Origin: Pseudomonas sp. MTM4
GTDB lineage: Bacteria > Pseudomonadota > Gammaproteobacteria > Pseudomonadales > Pseudomonadaceae
Direction of reading: 5' to 3'
Assembly: GCF_019355055.1 (NCBI RefSeq)
Contig: NZ_CP048411.1
Coordinates: 2,197,501-2,261,500, forward strand
DNA length: 64,000 bases
The notes beneath the pieces are model-generated. The model was not told the origin of the DNA. It did not search any database and worked only from the letters and a program-made list of their open reading frames with translations. Shown piece by piece: positions 20,702-29,861 of this stretch; positions within the stretch are counted from its first letter, which is position 1, and the number at the start of each line of letters is the position of its first letter. The translations under genes were made by a program, and so were the position numbers.

Positions 20702-22768
20702 ATGTTCAACGCGGCCAATGACACCCATTTCAGCCTCACCATCGAAGGCGTCGAGCATGATCTGAAAGTGCTCGCGTTCACCGGTCGCGAGGCCATCAGC
20801 CAACCCTATCGCTTCGACCTGGAGCTGGTCAGTGAGCGCCCCGATCTGGACTTGCACAGCCTGCTTCACCAGCCGGTTTTTCTCGCCCTCTCACCGTCGG
20901 GCAACGGCATCCATGGTCTGATCCACCGCGTCGCCCAGGGCGAGTCCGGCAAGCGCCTGACACGCTACCGGCTGGCCATCGTCCCGCAACTCGCTTATCT
21001 CGCCCACCGCACCGATCAGCGCATCTTCCAGCATCTGACCGTGCCGCAGATCGTCGCCCAGGTGCTCGAAGGTCACGGCATCCAGACCAATGCCTATCGC
21101 TTTCAACTCGGTCCGGTGATCTATCCCGAGCGCGACTACTGCACGCAATACGACGAGACCGACCTGCACTTCATCCAGCGGCTGTGCGAGGAAGAAGGCA
21201 TCCACTACCACTTCGAGCACAGCTCGGGCGGCCATGTACTGGTGTTCGGCGATGACCAGACCAGCTTTCCCAAACTCGGGCAACCCACGGCCTATCTTCA
21301 GAACAGCGGCCTGGTCGCCGACGAACCGGTGATCAAAGGCTTCGCCGTACGTCTGCAAACCCGCACCAACCGCGTCAGCCGGCGTGACTATGATTTCGAA
21401 CAGCCGCGCCTGGTGATGGGAGCCGCTCATAACGGCCCCTCCGGACAGCCGACAACGGCGCAGCCGGACCTGGAAGACTACGACTACCCCGGCCGCTTCA
21501 CCGACCGCACGCGCGGTAAACATTTGTCCCAGCGCGCTCTGGAACGCCACCGCGCCGATTACCGCCTGGCCGAAGGCGATAGTGACCAGCACAAGCTGGT
21601 CAGCGGTCATCTGCTGGAAATCTCCGACCACCCGCGACCGGAGTGGAACGATCTCTGGCTGCTCACCGAGGTGATCCACGAAGGCAGGCAGCCGCAGGTG
21701 CTGGAAGAGTCGATCACGAATTCCGCCCTCCGGGGAGAGGGGCTGGATCGAACAGGCAACACATTCACCCAGGGCTACCGCAACCACTTCACCGCCACTC
21801 TCTGGAACATTCCCTATCGCCCGGCATTGCATCACCCCAAACCTAGGGTTCTCGGAAGTCAGACCGCCGTCGTCACGGGGCCCGTCGGGGAAGAAATCCA
21901 TTGCGACGAGCACGGTCGCGTAAAGGTCCAGTTTCACTGGGATCGCATCGCTACCGCCGACGACAAGACCAGCTGCTGGCTGCGCGTTGCCAGCAGCTGG
22001 GCGGGTGATCGTTACGGCGGCATCGCCATCCCGCGCGTCGGCATGGAAGTGTTGATTACTTTTCTCGAAGGCGACCCCGATCTGCCTCTCGTCAGTGGTT
22101 GCCTCTACCACGCAGAACACCAGGTGCCCTATGACCTGCCGGCGAACAAGACCCGCACAGTATTCAAGACCCTGACTTCACCGGGCGGGGGCGGCTACAA
22201 CGAGCTGCGCATCGAGGACCGCAAGGGCGCCGAGCAGATCTACCTACATGCTCAGCGCAACTGGGACCAGAACATCGAGCACGATCAAAAGATCCGCGCC
22301 GGGCACGAACGCCACGACACCGTCGAGGCCGATAGCTACAGCGAATTCAAGGCTGAGGAACACCTGACAATCACAGGCGACCGCAAGGCGGAAATCAAAC
22401 CGGACGACCACATGAGCGTTGGCCAAAACCAGCACATCGAACTCGGCACCGCCCAACTGACCAAGGCCGGCCGCGAAATTCACCTCAAGGCTGGCCAGAA
22501 GATGGTCATCGAAGCCGGCATCGAACTGACCCTCACTGCCGGCGGCAGCTTCATCAAGCTCGATCCAGGCGGCATCACAGGCAGCGGCCCCATGACCAAG
22601 ATCAACGCAGGCGGAGCGCCGGGCAAGGGTTCGGGAATCGGTGTCAAGCTGCCGGTGCTGCCGGGCACAGCGGACAAGGACAAGGCGGGAAATCAGCTGG
22701 AGCAGGCGCTAGCTGGCCTGATCAACCCCAAAAAGAAAGTCAAAAGAACCATGAATTTTTCAGGCTGA
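20702..22768 (+). CDS. vgrG: T6SS spike protein VgrG
   Basis: From ATG 20702 (AAGGAAG ribosome site 8 bases ahead) the product has 688 residues; ATG 20678 overlapping the kinase gene is less likely. The gp27-like region includes ERDYCTQYDETDLHFIQRL, the gp5 OB-fold region has HCDEHGRVKVQFHWDR and WAGDRYGG, and a repeat-rich needle ends with a short tail. No extra C-terminal enzyme domain is visible, so its payload is probably carried in trans by the effector encoded 0.5 kb downstream. VgrG trimers form the spike tip on the Hcp tube. Confidence 0.96.
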   Translation: MFNAANDTHFSLTIEGVEHDLKVLAFTGREAISQPYRFDLELVSERPDLDLHSLLHQPVFLALSPSGNGIHGLIHRVAQGESGKRLTRYRLAIVPQLAYLAHRTDQRIFQHLTVPQIVAQVLEGHGIQTNAYRFQLGPVIYPERDYCTQYDETDLHFIQRLCEEEGIHYHFEHSSGGHVLVFGDDQTSFPKLGQPTAYLQNSGLVADEPVIKGFAVRLQTRTNRVSRRDYDFEQPRLVMGAAHNGPSGQPTTAQPDLEDYDYPGRFTDRTRGKHLSQRALERHRADYRLAEGDSDQHKLVSGHLLEISDHPRPEWNDLWLLTEVIHEGRQPQVLEESITNSALRGEGLDRTGNTFTQGYRNHFTATLWNIPYRPALHHPKPRVLGSQTAVVTGPVGEEIHCDEHGRVKVQFHWDRIATADDKTSCWLRVASSWAGDRYGGIAIPRVGMEVLITFLEGDPDLPLVSGCLYHAEHQVPYDLPANKTRTVFKTLTSPGGGGYNELRIEDRKGAEQIYLHAQRNWDQNIEHDQKIRAGHERHDTVEADSYSEFKAEEHLTITGDRKAEIKPDDHMSVGQNQHIELGTAQLTKAGREIHLKAGQKMVIEAGIELTLTAGGSFIKLDPGGITGSGPMTKINAGGAPGKGSGIGVKLPVLPGTADKDKAGNQLEQALAGLINPKKKVKRTMNFSG

Positions 22769-22776
22769 GTCGAACT

Positions 22777-23256
22777 ATGAACGTCATGACCCAGAAACAA
22801 ACAGCTATGGGCCGTCACCTAGTCGCCCAGGCATTCTTATTCATCCTGTCCTGTGGGTATCTGACTGGCTGCGCGGCCGCCGAACTGGAGCCCATCACCT
22901 ACCAGGAAGCCGTCACCCAATATCAGGAGGGCGGCGGAATCGAGAATTACCGCTGCGCACTGGTGCCGGCCGATGAGCAGTACCAGGCCCTGGATGACGC
23001 CCAGCCGATCGCCGTTGAACTCGATGAAGTGCTCTTCGTCAAGATCGCCGGCACCGTCCATGAACTGCAACAGACCGACATCGACGCGACCCGTACGGCC
23101 TACGCCTACGAGGGCATGAGCGCCACGCTCACCACGGTCAGCCAGTTTAATCATTCGGAGTACAACGAATCGGATGACCGCCACGTCAACCTCACCTTCG
23201 AATCAGCCGGCAAGACGGACACCTACAAGACCTTCGGAGCGGCCTGCGGCCTCTGA
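22777..23256 (+). CDS. Small lipoprotein between vgrG and the effector
   Basis: A 159-residue protein (or about 148 from the internal ATG at 22810) with a lipoprotein signal and lipobox LTGC near residue 32. The mature domain of about 125 residues contains VLFVKIAGTVHELQQTDID and a C-terminal Cys. I do not recognise the family. It sits 8 bases after vgrG and 38 before the effector gene. It could be an immunity protein or an accessory of the spike; no classical adaptor (DUF4123, DUF1795 or PAAR) is seen. Confidence 0.75.
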   Translation: MNVMTQKQTAMGRHLVAQAFLFILSCGYLTGCAAAELEPITYQEAVTQYQEGGGIENYRCALVPADEQYQALDDAQPIAVELDEVLFVKIAGTVHELQQTDIDATRTAYAYEGMSATLTTVSQFNHSEYNESDDRHVNLTFESAGKTDTYKTFGAACGL

Positions 23257-23294
23257 GCGTTGAATACGATTACAACCTTTTCACAGGACAAGTC

Positions 23295-26198
23295 ATGACA
23301 GGGCGTCGCTTCAGAATCGTTGAAAGTGTTGGCAGCCGCATCGAAGACGTAAACCGCTACGAGGACCTGGCCAAGCACCACCCTTCAGCCGGCCGTGAAC
23401 CCAACCGGGACTACGAAACCATCAGTGGCCAGCTCGAGGAGGTGCGCCATGTCGGCGGACGCACCCTCGTCAAGAAGGATTTCGTGCTGCTGGTGGACGG
23501 CAGCAACCGGTCCATCCCGGTCCCCAGCCCGCTGGCCGGCTATGCCAAGACCAGCCGCGCTTACGGCACGCTGAAAATTTATGACGCCCCCACCAATGGC
23601 CAACTGATCGGGCAGATCCTGCACCTCCACCCCACCTTCAAGGTCAACGATGGGGACGCTATCACCTACGGCCAGCACATCGGCCTCCAGGCCGGCACGG
23701 ACCGGTCGGGCGCACAGAGCTACGCCATCCACGTTCACGCCGAGCTCGAAGAAGGTGATTTCAAACGCTACCTCGCGGACATGGCGAACGGCACCCTGAA
23801 CCCGGACGATGCCAAGCCGGACGTTGCCGAGGGCGGCAAAAGCGCTGCCAAGGATGACTGGTGTTATCCCTATACGCCGTCTGCGGGCCACTCGCTTCAG
23901 CATCTGACCGCCCTGAGCAAGGCCAAGGCCGGGTTCTACCCCATCGGTGGAAACGGCCTGTGGCATGGCGGCATTCACCTGGACAAGGGCACCTCCGAAG
24001 CTTTCGACCAGAGCCGTATCAACTGCATGACCCACGGCGAGGTGGTCGCTTACCGGATTGATGAGGAATACCCCGTCAGCACTTATGCAGGTAGACCACC
24101 GTTCCAGATACGGGCACCGTTTTCTACAGGCTTCGTCCTGGTCCGGCACACGTTGCAGGCCAAGGTCCCCGCCAGCGACGACGCGTCGAAGCCCAAGCCG
24201 CCCGCGCTGACGATCTACAGCCTGTACATGCACCTCAAGTGCTGGAAAGACTACCGCCAGGACGAAAAACTGGAGCGCCCGGCGTTCTGGGGATCCGGCA
24301 TGTATACCGTCAACACCCGCAGCGGCGAGCTCAACGTTCGCGCCGAAGCCTGCGGCAATGCCTCGATAGTGGGCAAACTCAGCAAAGGCACCCAGATCCG
24401 CGCCTCGGGTGAAGGAGCGTTCCTCAAGCTCGAGCAGGTGGTCGGTGGTAACAACGAACCGGCGTTGACACCCGGGGACGACGGGAGCCTACCCGGCTAT
24501 ATCTCCGCGTCCTTCCTGACGGCCCAATCACAACCCAAGACCTGGGGCACCGTGGTGCTGCTGGATCCGCCCGTGCCGATCAAGGCGGGCGACCTGATCG
24601 GGCACGTAGGGAAGTACCAGAACCAGAGCGACGGCTCGCCCCAGGACCTGCTGCACCTGGAGGTCTTCAGTTGTGAAGACGTGCCGACGTTCATCAGCGA
24701 AAGCCGTACCTGGGCACAGAACCTCCCGGAGGAGGAAAAGACCCTGCTCAAGGTCCACGCCGGCGCCAGCAAGCTGATCCCCCATCGTGATGACATCACG
24801 GCCGAAAATCCGCCGAAACTGACCGACGACGGAGCCGAGATAGGCGTTGACCTGATCCTGCCGCAGAGCCTGCTGGATGCGTTGCCCGCCGAGGCCAAGA
24901 TCAAGATCCCGGCCAGCAACACGGCAACCGGCTGCTCGCCCGAGACCAACTGGTGGCGCCTCGATGACCTGCTGGCCGACAAGGATGGCCAACCCATCAA
25001 CGGCTGGCTGGCAGAGCAGGAACTCATCACCACCCGTCACAGCCCCTGGGAATGGGAAGGTTTTGACTTTCTTGAGGATACCGATACCCCCAGTTCGGGG
25101 CTTGCCTACTACCTCAACGCGGCTCGCCGCCTGTCCGACGACGAAACGGCCAGCTACCAGGGCGCGATCGACCAGTCCGACAAAGGCCCGGTACGCAGCC
25201 GTCTCTACGACATCATCGACACCAACCGCGACGGCAAGATGACCTCGGATGAGATTCAGGCGGCCCTGCAAAAGCCCTGGCAGGCTCAATCCATCTCGCA
25301 GCTCGTCACCCAGCATGAAAGCGAGTGGTTCTGGGAGGTTTCGCGCTGGGACGAACTCGATGATCTGATGGGCCACAGCCCCGATGATCCGAATCAGGAT
25401 TGGGTCGAAGAGAAGAACCGCATCAAGACCCTGAGCTGGTGGGGCGATGTGGCCGGCAGTCTGAAGCTGGATGCATCGGGCAAGGCTTGGCATCTGCAGC
25501 CCATTGGACTCCTAGCAACCTTCTCATCACCGCGAACCGAAGAAATCACTGTCTCCTTCCTAGAAAAAATACTCAAAAAGCCAGGTGATTGGTTCACCGG
25601 ACGCGGCGGTCCTAGAAGTTTCGTTACGCGCTTCCAAGAGAACTATCCTGCTATTTACAAATTTGACAAGGAGGAATTCGTAAAGATATTGAATGCTGCC
25701 TTGACCAGACATGGCATCACCACAAGTTACCAAAAAGCTCACTTTTTGGCTCAGTGCTACCATGAGTCGGCACACTTCGAGACAACAATTGAGTTTGCTT
25801 CAGGGGAAGGATACAACCCTGGTCAACATCGTAATGCAATACGCAGAGGAAATACAGAAATGGGAGATGGCCCAAAATACAAAGGAAAAGGGCTGATCCA
25901 ACTCACCTGGAAAAACAACTACGCAGCGTATTCCAGATACCGAGGGATAAAATTCATAGACTCTCCGGGCCTAATTGCATCAGATATGTACAATGCGGTA
26001 GATGCATCCTGCTGGTTCTGGCGGAACATTGGAGGAATATATAAAAAATATAATGCCAATGGCGATATTAACGTGTTAATTGAGCATGAAAAAAATAATG
26101 TCGATCTAATTACTTTGGCCGTCAATGGTGGATACAATGGCTTAGCTGAGCGAAAAGAAATTTTTGCGGCCATTAAGAGAGAATGGAATTTGACATGA
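23295..26198 (+). CDS. Multidomain T6SS effector: M23-like, SH3-like, EF-hand and C-terminal GH19-type domain
   Basis: A 967-residue protein without signal peptide, encoded after vgrG. Residues 90-160 look like an M23-peptidase core (HLH 110-112, HVH 146-148). A second M23-like region (GLWHGGIHLD near 221-230, YSLYMHL 308-314, LLHLEVF 452-458) is interrupted by an SH3-like insert (LNVRAEACGNASIVGKL near 346). An EF-hand DTNRDGKMTSDE lies at 642-653. The last part (about 775-967) is GH19-like, with HES at 823-825 (Glu 824 probable acid) and YKGKGLIQLTWKNNY. It should cut peptidoglycan in the target periplasm. The AT-rich 3' end points to domain exchange. Confidence 0.85.
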   Translation: MTGRRFRIVESVGSRIEDVNRYEDLAKHHPSAGREPNRDYETISGQLEEVRHVGGRTLVKKDFVLLVDGSNRSIPVPSPLAGYAKTSRAYGTLKIYDAPTNGQLIGQILHLHPTFKVNDGDAITYGQHIGLQAGTDRSGAQSYAIHVHAELEEGDFKRYLADMANGTLNPDDAKPDVAEGGKSAAKDDWCYPYTPSAGHSLQHLTALSKAKAGFYPIGGNGLWHGGIHLDKGTSEAFDQSRINCMTHGEVVAYRIDEEYPVSTYAGRPPFQIRAPFSTGFVLVRHTLQAKVPASDDASKPKPPALTIYSLYMHLKCWKDYRQDEKLERPAFWGSGMYTVNTRSGELNVRAEACGNASIVGKLSKGTQIRASGEGAFLKLEQVVGGNNEPALTPGDDGSLPGYISASFLTAQSQPKTWGTVVLLDPPVPIKAGDLIGHVGKYQNQSDGSPQDLLHLEVFSCEDVPTFISESRTWAQNLPEEEKTLLKVHAGASKLIPHRDDITAENPPKLTDDGAEIGVDLILPQSLLDALPAEAKIKIPASNTATGCSPETNWWRLDDLLADKDGQPINGWLAEQELITTRHSPWEWEGFDFLEDTDTPSSGLAYYLNAARRLSDDETASYQGAIDQSDKGPVRSRLYDIIDTNRDGKMTSDEIQAALQKPWQAQSISQLVTQHESEWFWEVSRWDELDDLMGHSPDDPNQDWVEEKNRIKTLSWWGDVAGSLKLDASGKAWHLQPIGLLATFSSPRTEEITVSFLEKILKKPGDWFTGRGGPRSFVTRFQENYPAIYKFDKEEFVKILNAALTRHGITTSYQKAHFLAQCYHESAHFETTIEFASGEGYNPGQHRNAIRRGNTEMGDGPKYKGKGLIQLTWKNNYAAYSRYRGIKFIDSPGLIASDMYNAVDASCWFWRNIGGIYKKYNANGDINVLIEHEKNNVDLITLAVNGGYNGLAERKEIFAAIKREWNLT

Positions 26199-27120
26199 CG
26201 AAAGAAAAAATTAATATCCATTCTCGAGCTGGTTTTATTTATTGTTTCCTGGCAGGCGCTGTCCTTTTTGTTTTCACGAGCACGTTTGCAGCCACGAATA
26301 AAGAAAAAGCTACAATGCTTTCCGTCAATGACTCTGGGACGGAGCTCTCAATTACAGCCTGCCACGAAGGCATGTGCAAAACCATTACAATCCCAGAAAC
26401 CATGCTAGATACAATAGATAATGGATATAGCCAAATTTCATTAGAAGACCTGACATTGGATGGGATCTCGGAGGTAATTCTGACGCATAACGCAGAAGGC
26501 AGTGTGAACGCTTGCTCCAAGGTCTATCGATACGACAGTGAGATTGAAACACTACGTTCCATGGATAAACTTCAAAGCCAGCTATGCAATTATTCTATAG
26601 AAAATGACTATCTAATTAGCAGCTACAGAAGCGGCGCAAAGTGGCATGAAGACATATACAAAATAAAAAACAATGATCTCATCCTGACGATTTCTGACAG
26701 TTGCATAGGATGTGACTATATCAATCGCGCCCTTTACCTAGATGGAAGAAAAACAGAGAATTTGCTAGTCAAGAATAGTCCCGACTATCGGCTTCGCGCC
26801 CCGATCTCAACAACTGTTACTTCCGAAAAAGCCACTCTCTACAGCGAGCCAAACATTAACAAAACTACTAAAATGTATTTGATCAACGGCGACGTGGTAG
26901 CCCTTACCGACGCGACATCAGATGAAAATTATTTTTGGTACAAAATTCGCTACGTGACAAAAAAAGGCACGTTAATTAACGCCTGGCTACACTGCGAAGA
27001 TATAAATTTCTGCGAACAATGAATTTCATTTTTCAGAAATCTTCACACAAGAATTCTTAAAATTCTTCTAAAAGTATAAGTTATAAAAAATAACCCTATT
27101 TAAATTTAATTAATGAATCC
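25510..27120. other. AT-rich island covering the effector tip and its immunity gene
   Basis: Base composition drops sharply at about 25,510 inside the effector gene and returns at about 27,120. By direct count, the 60 bases at 24841-24900 have 39 G/C, while 26041-26100 have 15. The island holds the toxin-domain codons and the whole following gene and nothing else. Boundaries are by eye and could be off by some tens of bases. It reads as a transferred toxin-immunity module. Confidence 0.75.
26195..27022 (+). CDS. Probable periplasmic immunity protein for the GH19-type effector
   Basis: From ATG 26195, which shares ATGA with the effector stop, the protein has 275 residues (279 from ATG 26183). 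A signal peptide (basic start, hydrophobic AGFIYCFLAGAVLFVF, cleavage after TFA) sends it to the periplasm, where a peptidoglycan-cutting toxin would act. The C-terminal 70 residues look SH3-like (KATLYSEPNINKTTKMYLI, then YFWYKIRY). Overlap with the toxin gene, a shared AT-rich composition and location support immunity; no family was recognised. Confidence 0.75.
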   Translation: MTKEKINIHSRAGFIYCFLAGAVLFVFTSTFAATNKEKATMLSVNDSGTELSITACHEGMCKTITIPETMLDTIDNGYSQISLEDLTLDGISEVILTHNAEGSVNACSKVYRYDSEIETLRSMDKLQSQLCNYSIENDYLISSYRSGAKWHEDIYKIKNNDLILTISDSCIGCDYINRALYLDGRKTENLLVKNSPDYRLRAPISTTVTSEKATLYSEPNINKTTKMYLINGDVVALTDATSDENYFWYKIRYVTKKGTLINAWLHCEDINFCEQ

Positions 27121-27125
27121 TAAAA

Positions 27126-28169
27126 GTGCATTCCAATACATTCAGCGTGTGGCGCTTTTCGCTGACCTCGGCCCTGATGCTGGCCTGTGCTGTAGCGACG
27201 GCGGAAACGATACGGCCTGAAGGTTTGTCCTCGCTTCAGGAGCTGCGCATCGCAGACGATGACGACGCACGTGCTCAGCGCCTGCAGATCACCGACCGCA
27301 CGGGCGCTACGGTGCTCGATACGGACAAGGTCCTGCCGCGCATTGAGAACGCCTCTACCCCTCAGAGCTACGATGGCTATATCGCCAACCTGATCTCTGA
27401 ACGGCAGGGAGAGCTGGCGGTGACCGATCTGCAGAGTGAGCACCATACGCTGCTTTCGCCTGCGGCCCAGGCGGGGGATTACCTGATGCTCATCACCCGA
27501 GAAGAGGGAAATGGGGCTTATAACTTCAACCTGAAGTTCAGATATGACGGCGCCGCGAAGTCGTTCGACCTGACGCAGATCCTGTTGAATGAAAACAACA
27601 CCGAGTGTGACCAGTCCCTGCTGAGCACCCATGCAATCGACAGCAGGGCTCTCGGCTTCGCGTCGATCGCCGATTTCGACGGTGCTCGCGCCTTCGGCGC
27701 TCTGAAGGACTTGCGCCTTGCGCACCAGACCTCGGGGCTGGCGGCGGAAAAGCTGATGCCGAAGATGGCGTCCAGCAATTTCGACGCCGCTCTGAAGGCC
27801 TACAAGGCGGGTAACGAGGGCGAACTGAAAACCCTCGTCAGCTACTTCATGGCAGGGGATGAGGATGGCGCATGCCATCCCGAGAGCTACATCGTCGAAA
27901 AATACTACTTCCCGCAACAGGTCGGCTGGTCCAACGATCTTGGCTTCCTGTTCGAGCAGGCGGGCTATTATCCGGAGGCCGCCGAACTCCTGAAACACAT
28001 TACCCTGAAACACCCGGACAGAGTCGTTGCCTACCTGAACCTAGCGGACACGTATTGGGCATTGGGCAAGCGAGCACAGGCCCAGGAAGCTTATAACCAG
28101 TATTACCAGAGAATGGCCGCCACCCAAAAGCAATCAAAAATTCCGCATCGAGTCATTTCGAGAAAGTAA
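27126..28169 (+). CDS. Exported TPR-like protein, possible stranded immunity gene
   Basis: From GTG 27126 the product has 347 residues; GTG 27147 is an alternative. It has a signal peptide (VWRFSLTSALMLACAVATA) and C-terminal TPR-like helices (FEQAGYYPEAAELLKHITL, then VAYLNLADTYWALGKRAQAQ). No ribosome site precedes either start, and the AT-rich island ends within about 10 bases of the GTG, as if the original 5' end had been replaced. Composition is GC-rich like the effector N-terminal part. It may be the immunity protein of a former toxin tip. Function is not established. Confidence 0.65.
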   Translation: MHSNTFSVWRFSLTSALMLACAVATAETIRPEGLSSLQELRIADDDDARAQRLQITDRTGATVLDTDKVLPRIENASTPQSYDGYIANLISERQGELAVTDLQSEHHTLLSPAAQAGDYLMLITREEGNGAYNFNLKFRYDGAAKSFDLTQILLNENNTECDQSLLSTHAIDSRALGFASIADFDGARAFGALKDLRLAHQTSGLAAEKLMPKMASSNFDAALKAYKAGNEGELKTLVSYFMAGDEDGACHPESYIVEKYYFPQQVGWSNDLGFLFEQAGYYPEAAELLKHITLKHPDRVVAYLNLADTYWALGKRAQAQEAYNQYYQRMAATQKQSKIPHRVISRK

Positions 28170-28177
28170 TGCGGGGT

Positions 28178-28533
28178 ATGAAGTCAGCGCTTCTCTCTTG
28201 CTAATGTTCTCTAGCTCCCTCGCCGCCTTGAACATCCGCAGTTCCACCAACCGACCATCCTCTAGTAAATAGCCCTATAAAGAACAGCCCACCACAGGGA
28301 ATTTTCTTATCGTCAACACCTCGGAGGGAAGCGCGCACAAGGAAATCTTGAAATTCAAGAATCACAGCTATACCTACTCAGTCTCTCAAGATTTCGTTAG
28401 TCACCTGACAGTACAAAGAGATTATAAAGTGACCTTTAGAAAGTATTGCGAGGCAAGCGGCAATGTCTTTTTAAGCCGAGCCGCCAGGCAAGGAATCGAA
28501 ACAACTGCGAAGAACTCTGAGGACTTCAAATGA
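28178..28533 (+). pseudogene. Decayed gene for a small exported protein
   Basis: ATG 28178 begins MKSALLS and stops after nine codons. In the next frame (from 28204) the reading MFSSSLAALNIRSS continues the hydrophobic signal peptide, so a one-base deletion near 28194-28200 explains the break. That frame meets a TAG at 28270 and then stays open to TGA at 28531, giving a coherent 87-codon tail (NFLIVNTSEGSAHKEILKF, later FRKYCEASGNVFLSRAARQ). It looks like a small periplasmic protein killed by a frameshift and a nonsense change. It fills most of the 437-base gap between the TPR-like gene and thiO. Confidence 0.55.
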
Positions 28534-28606
28534 GAATTTCAGTCAGTGGTCCGTATGCAGATGCAACGAAGGGTCACTGCATTGTGTCCCGATCCCATTT
28601 ATAAAA

Positions 28607-29701
28607 TCAGAACCGCCCGGCGGGAGCATACGGATCTGGGTCGATAGCGGGCGCGCGCTCAAGCATCAGATCCGTTAGCAATTGGCACGAAGCGGGTGCC
28701 AGCACCAGGCCGTTACGGAAGTGCCCGCAATTGAGCCAGAGCCCATCATGTCCCGGCACCGGCCCGATGTAGGGGATGCCTTCAGGCGAGGCGGGACGCA
28801 GCCCTGCCCAATGCTTGACCACCTCCGCATCTGCCAGGGAGGGAAGTAGATCGATTGCCGTCGCTCTAAGACTTTCGAGGGCATCCCCGGTTGGCGTCTT
28901 GTCAAAGCCGGCGTCCTCAAGTGTGCTCCCAACCAAGATATGGCCATCACGACGAGGAATCGCATAGCGCCGCTTGGCCAGCACCATGCTCGGCAGGAAA
29001 TCGTCGGTGCATTTGAACAGGATCATCTGTCCTTTCATTGGCTTCACCGGCAATTCCAGCCCCAGCGTAGCGAGCAGTTCGCCGCTCCAAGCCCCAGCCG
29101 CGACAACAACCCGATCAGCCAGCATTTCGCCCTGCGCCGTCTCGACTCCGAGAATCCGCTCGCCATTACGAATGAAACCGGTAACCGGGCAATGCTCGAT
29201 CACCTGCACGTTCGGTAGCTTGGCAAGCGCCACTCGCAAAGCGTCCAAAAGGCGCGGGTTACGCACGTTGGCGACGTTCGGCATGAACACCGCGCGTAAG
29301 AACCCCGTTCCCAACGACGGAACGAAGGCACAAACCTGCTCCATCGGTACTCGATGCAACGGACGACCCTGCCGCCCGGCCCAGTCCAGCGCCTCCTCTT
29401 CGTCATCCAGATCCAGCCAGTAAAGCCCGGTCTCGTACACTTCCGGATCGATACCGGTTTGCTCGAACAGACTCTCGCCAAGCTGCGGATAAAAATCCTG
29501 CGACCAATGAGCCAGAGCCGTGATCGCAGGACTGTAACGCCATGGGTAAAGCGGAGAAACGATTCCGCCACCGGCCCAGGAGGCTTCGGTGCCGACTCTT
29601 CCGGACTCCAGCAGGACAATAGTCTGCCCCGCATTTGCAAGACAGTAAGCCGACAACAAACCGATAACGCCGCCACCAACGATGATGGTTTCTCGTTCCA
29701 C
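28607..29701 (-). CDS. thiO: Glycine oxidase ThiO (FAD-dependent D-amino-acid oxidase family)
   Basis: A 364-residue flavoenzyme with the N-terminal dinucleotide-binding motif GGGVIGLLSAYCLANAG and the DAO-family C-terminal HWAGLRPASPEGIPYIGP and NCGHFRNGLVLAPAS. ThiO oxidises glycine to iminoacetate for the thiazole part of thiamine; broader D-amino-acid oxidase activity is possible. A strong GGAGGAG site precedes the ATG. It is divergent from fimT, as PA4548 is from the pilin cluster in P. aeruginosa. Confidence 0.9.
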   Translation of the reverse strand: MERETIIVGGGVIGLLSAYCLANAGQTIVLLESGRVGTEASWAGGGIVSPLYPWRYSPAITALAHWSQDFYPQLGESLFEQTGIDPEVYETGLYWLDLDDEEEALDWAGRQGRPLHRVPMEQVCAFVPSLGTGFLRAVFMPNVANVRNPRLLDALRVALAKLPNVQVIEHCPVTGFIRNGERILGVETAQGEMLADRVVVAAGAWSGELLATLGLELPVKPMKGQMILFKCTDDFLPSMVLAKRRYAIPRRDGHILVGSTLEDAGFDKTPTGDALESLRATAIDLLPSLADAEVVKHWAGLRPASPEGIPYIGPVPGHDGLWLNCGHFRNGLVLAPASCQLLTDLMLERAPAIDPDPYAPAGRF

Positions 29702-29861
29702 ATGCTCCTCCGAGACTCTGGTTCACATTTCCAGCCATTAGCTCTTGGACTGACGCCAATACTTGTCTAAAAGCTTCCTTTCGCCGTCCTGCGGGTCGGT
29801 CGAAGCCAGACGGCACCGCCATCAGGAAGGCGGCACATCATACGTGCAAAGGAACCGCACC

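Noticed and set aside
20891..22120. Open frame of 409 codons antisense to vgrG
   Set aside because: VgrG is complete on the + strand; the antisense product shows no family likeness.
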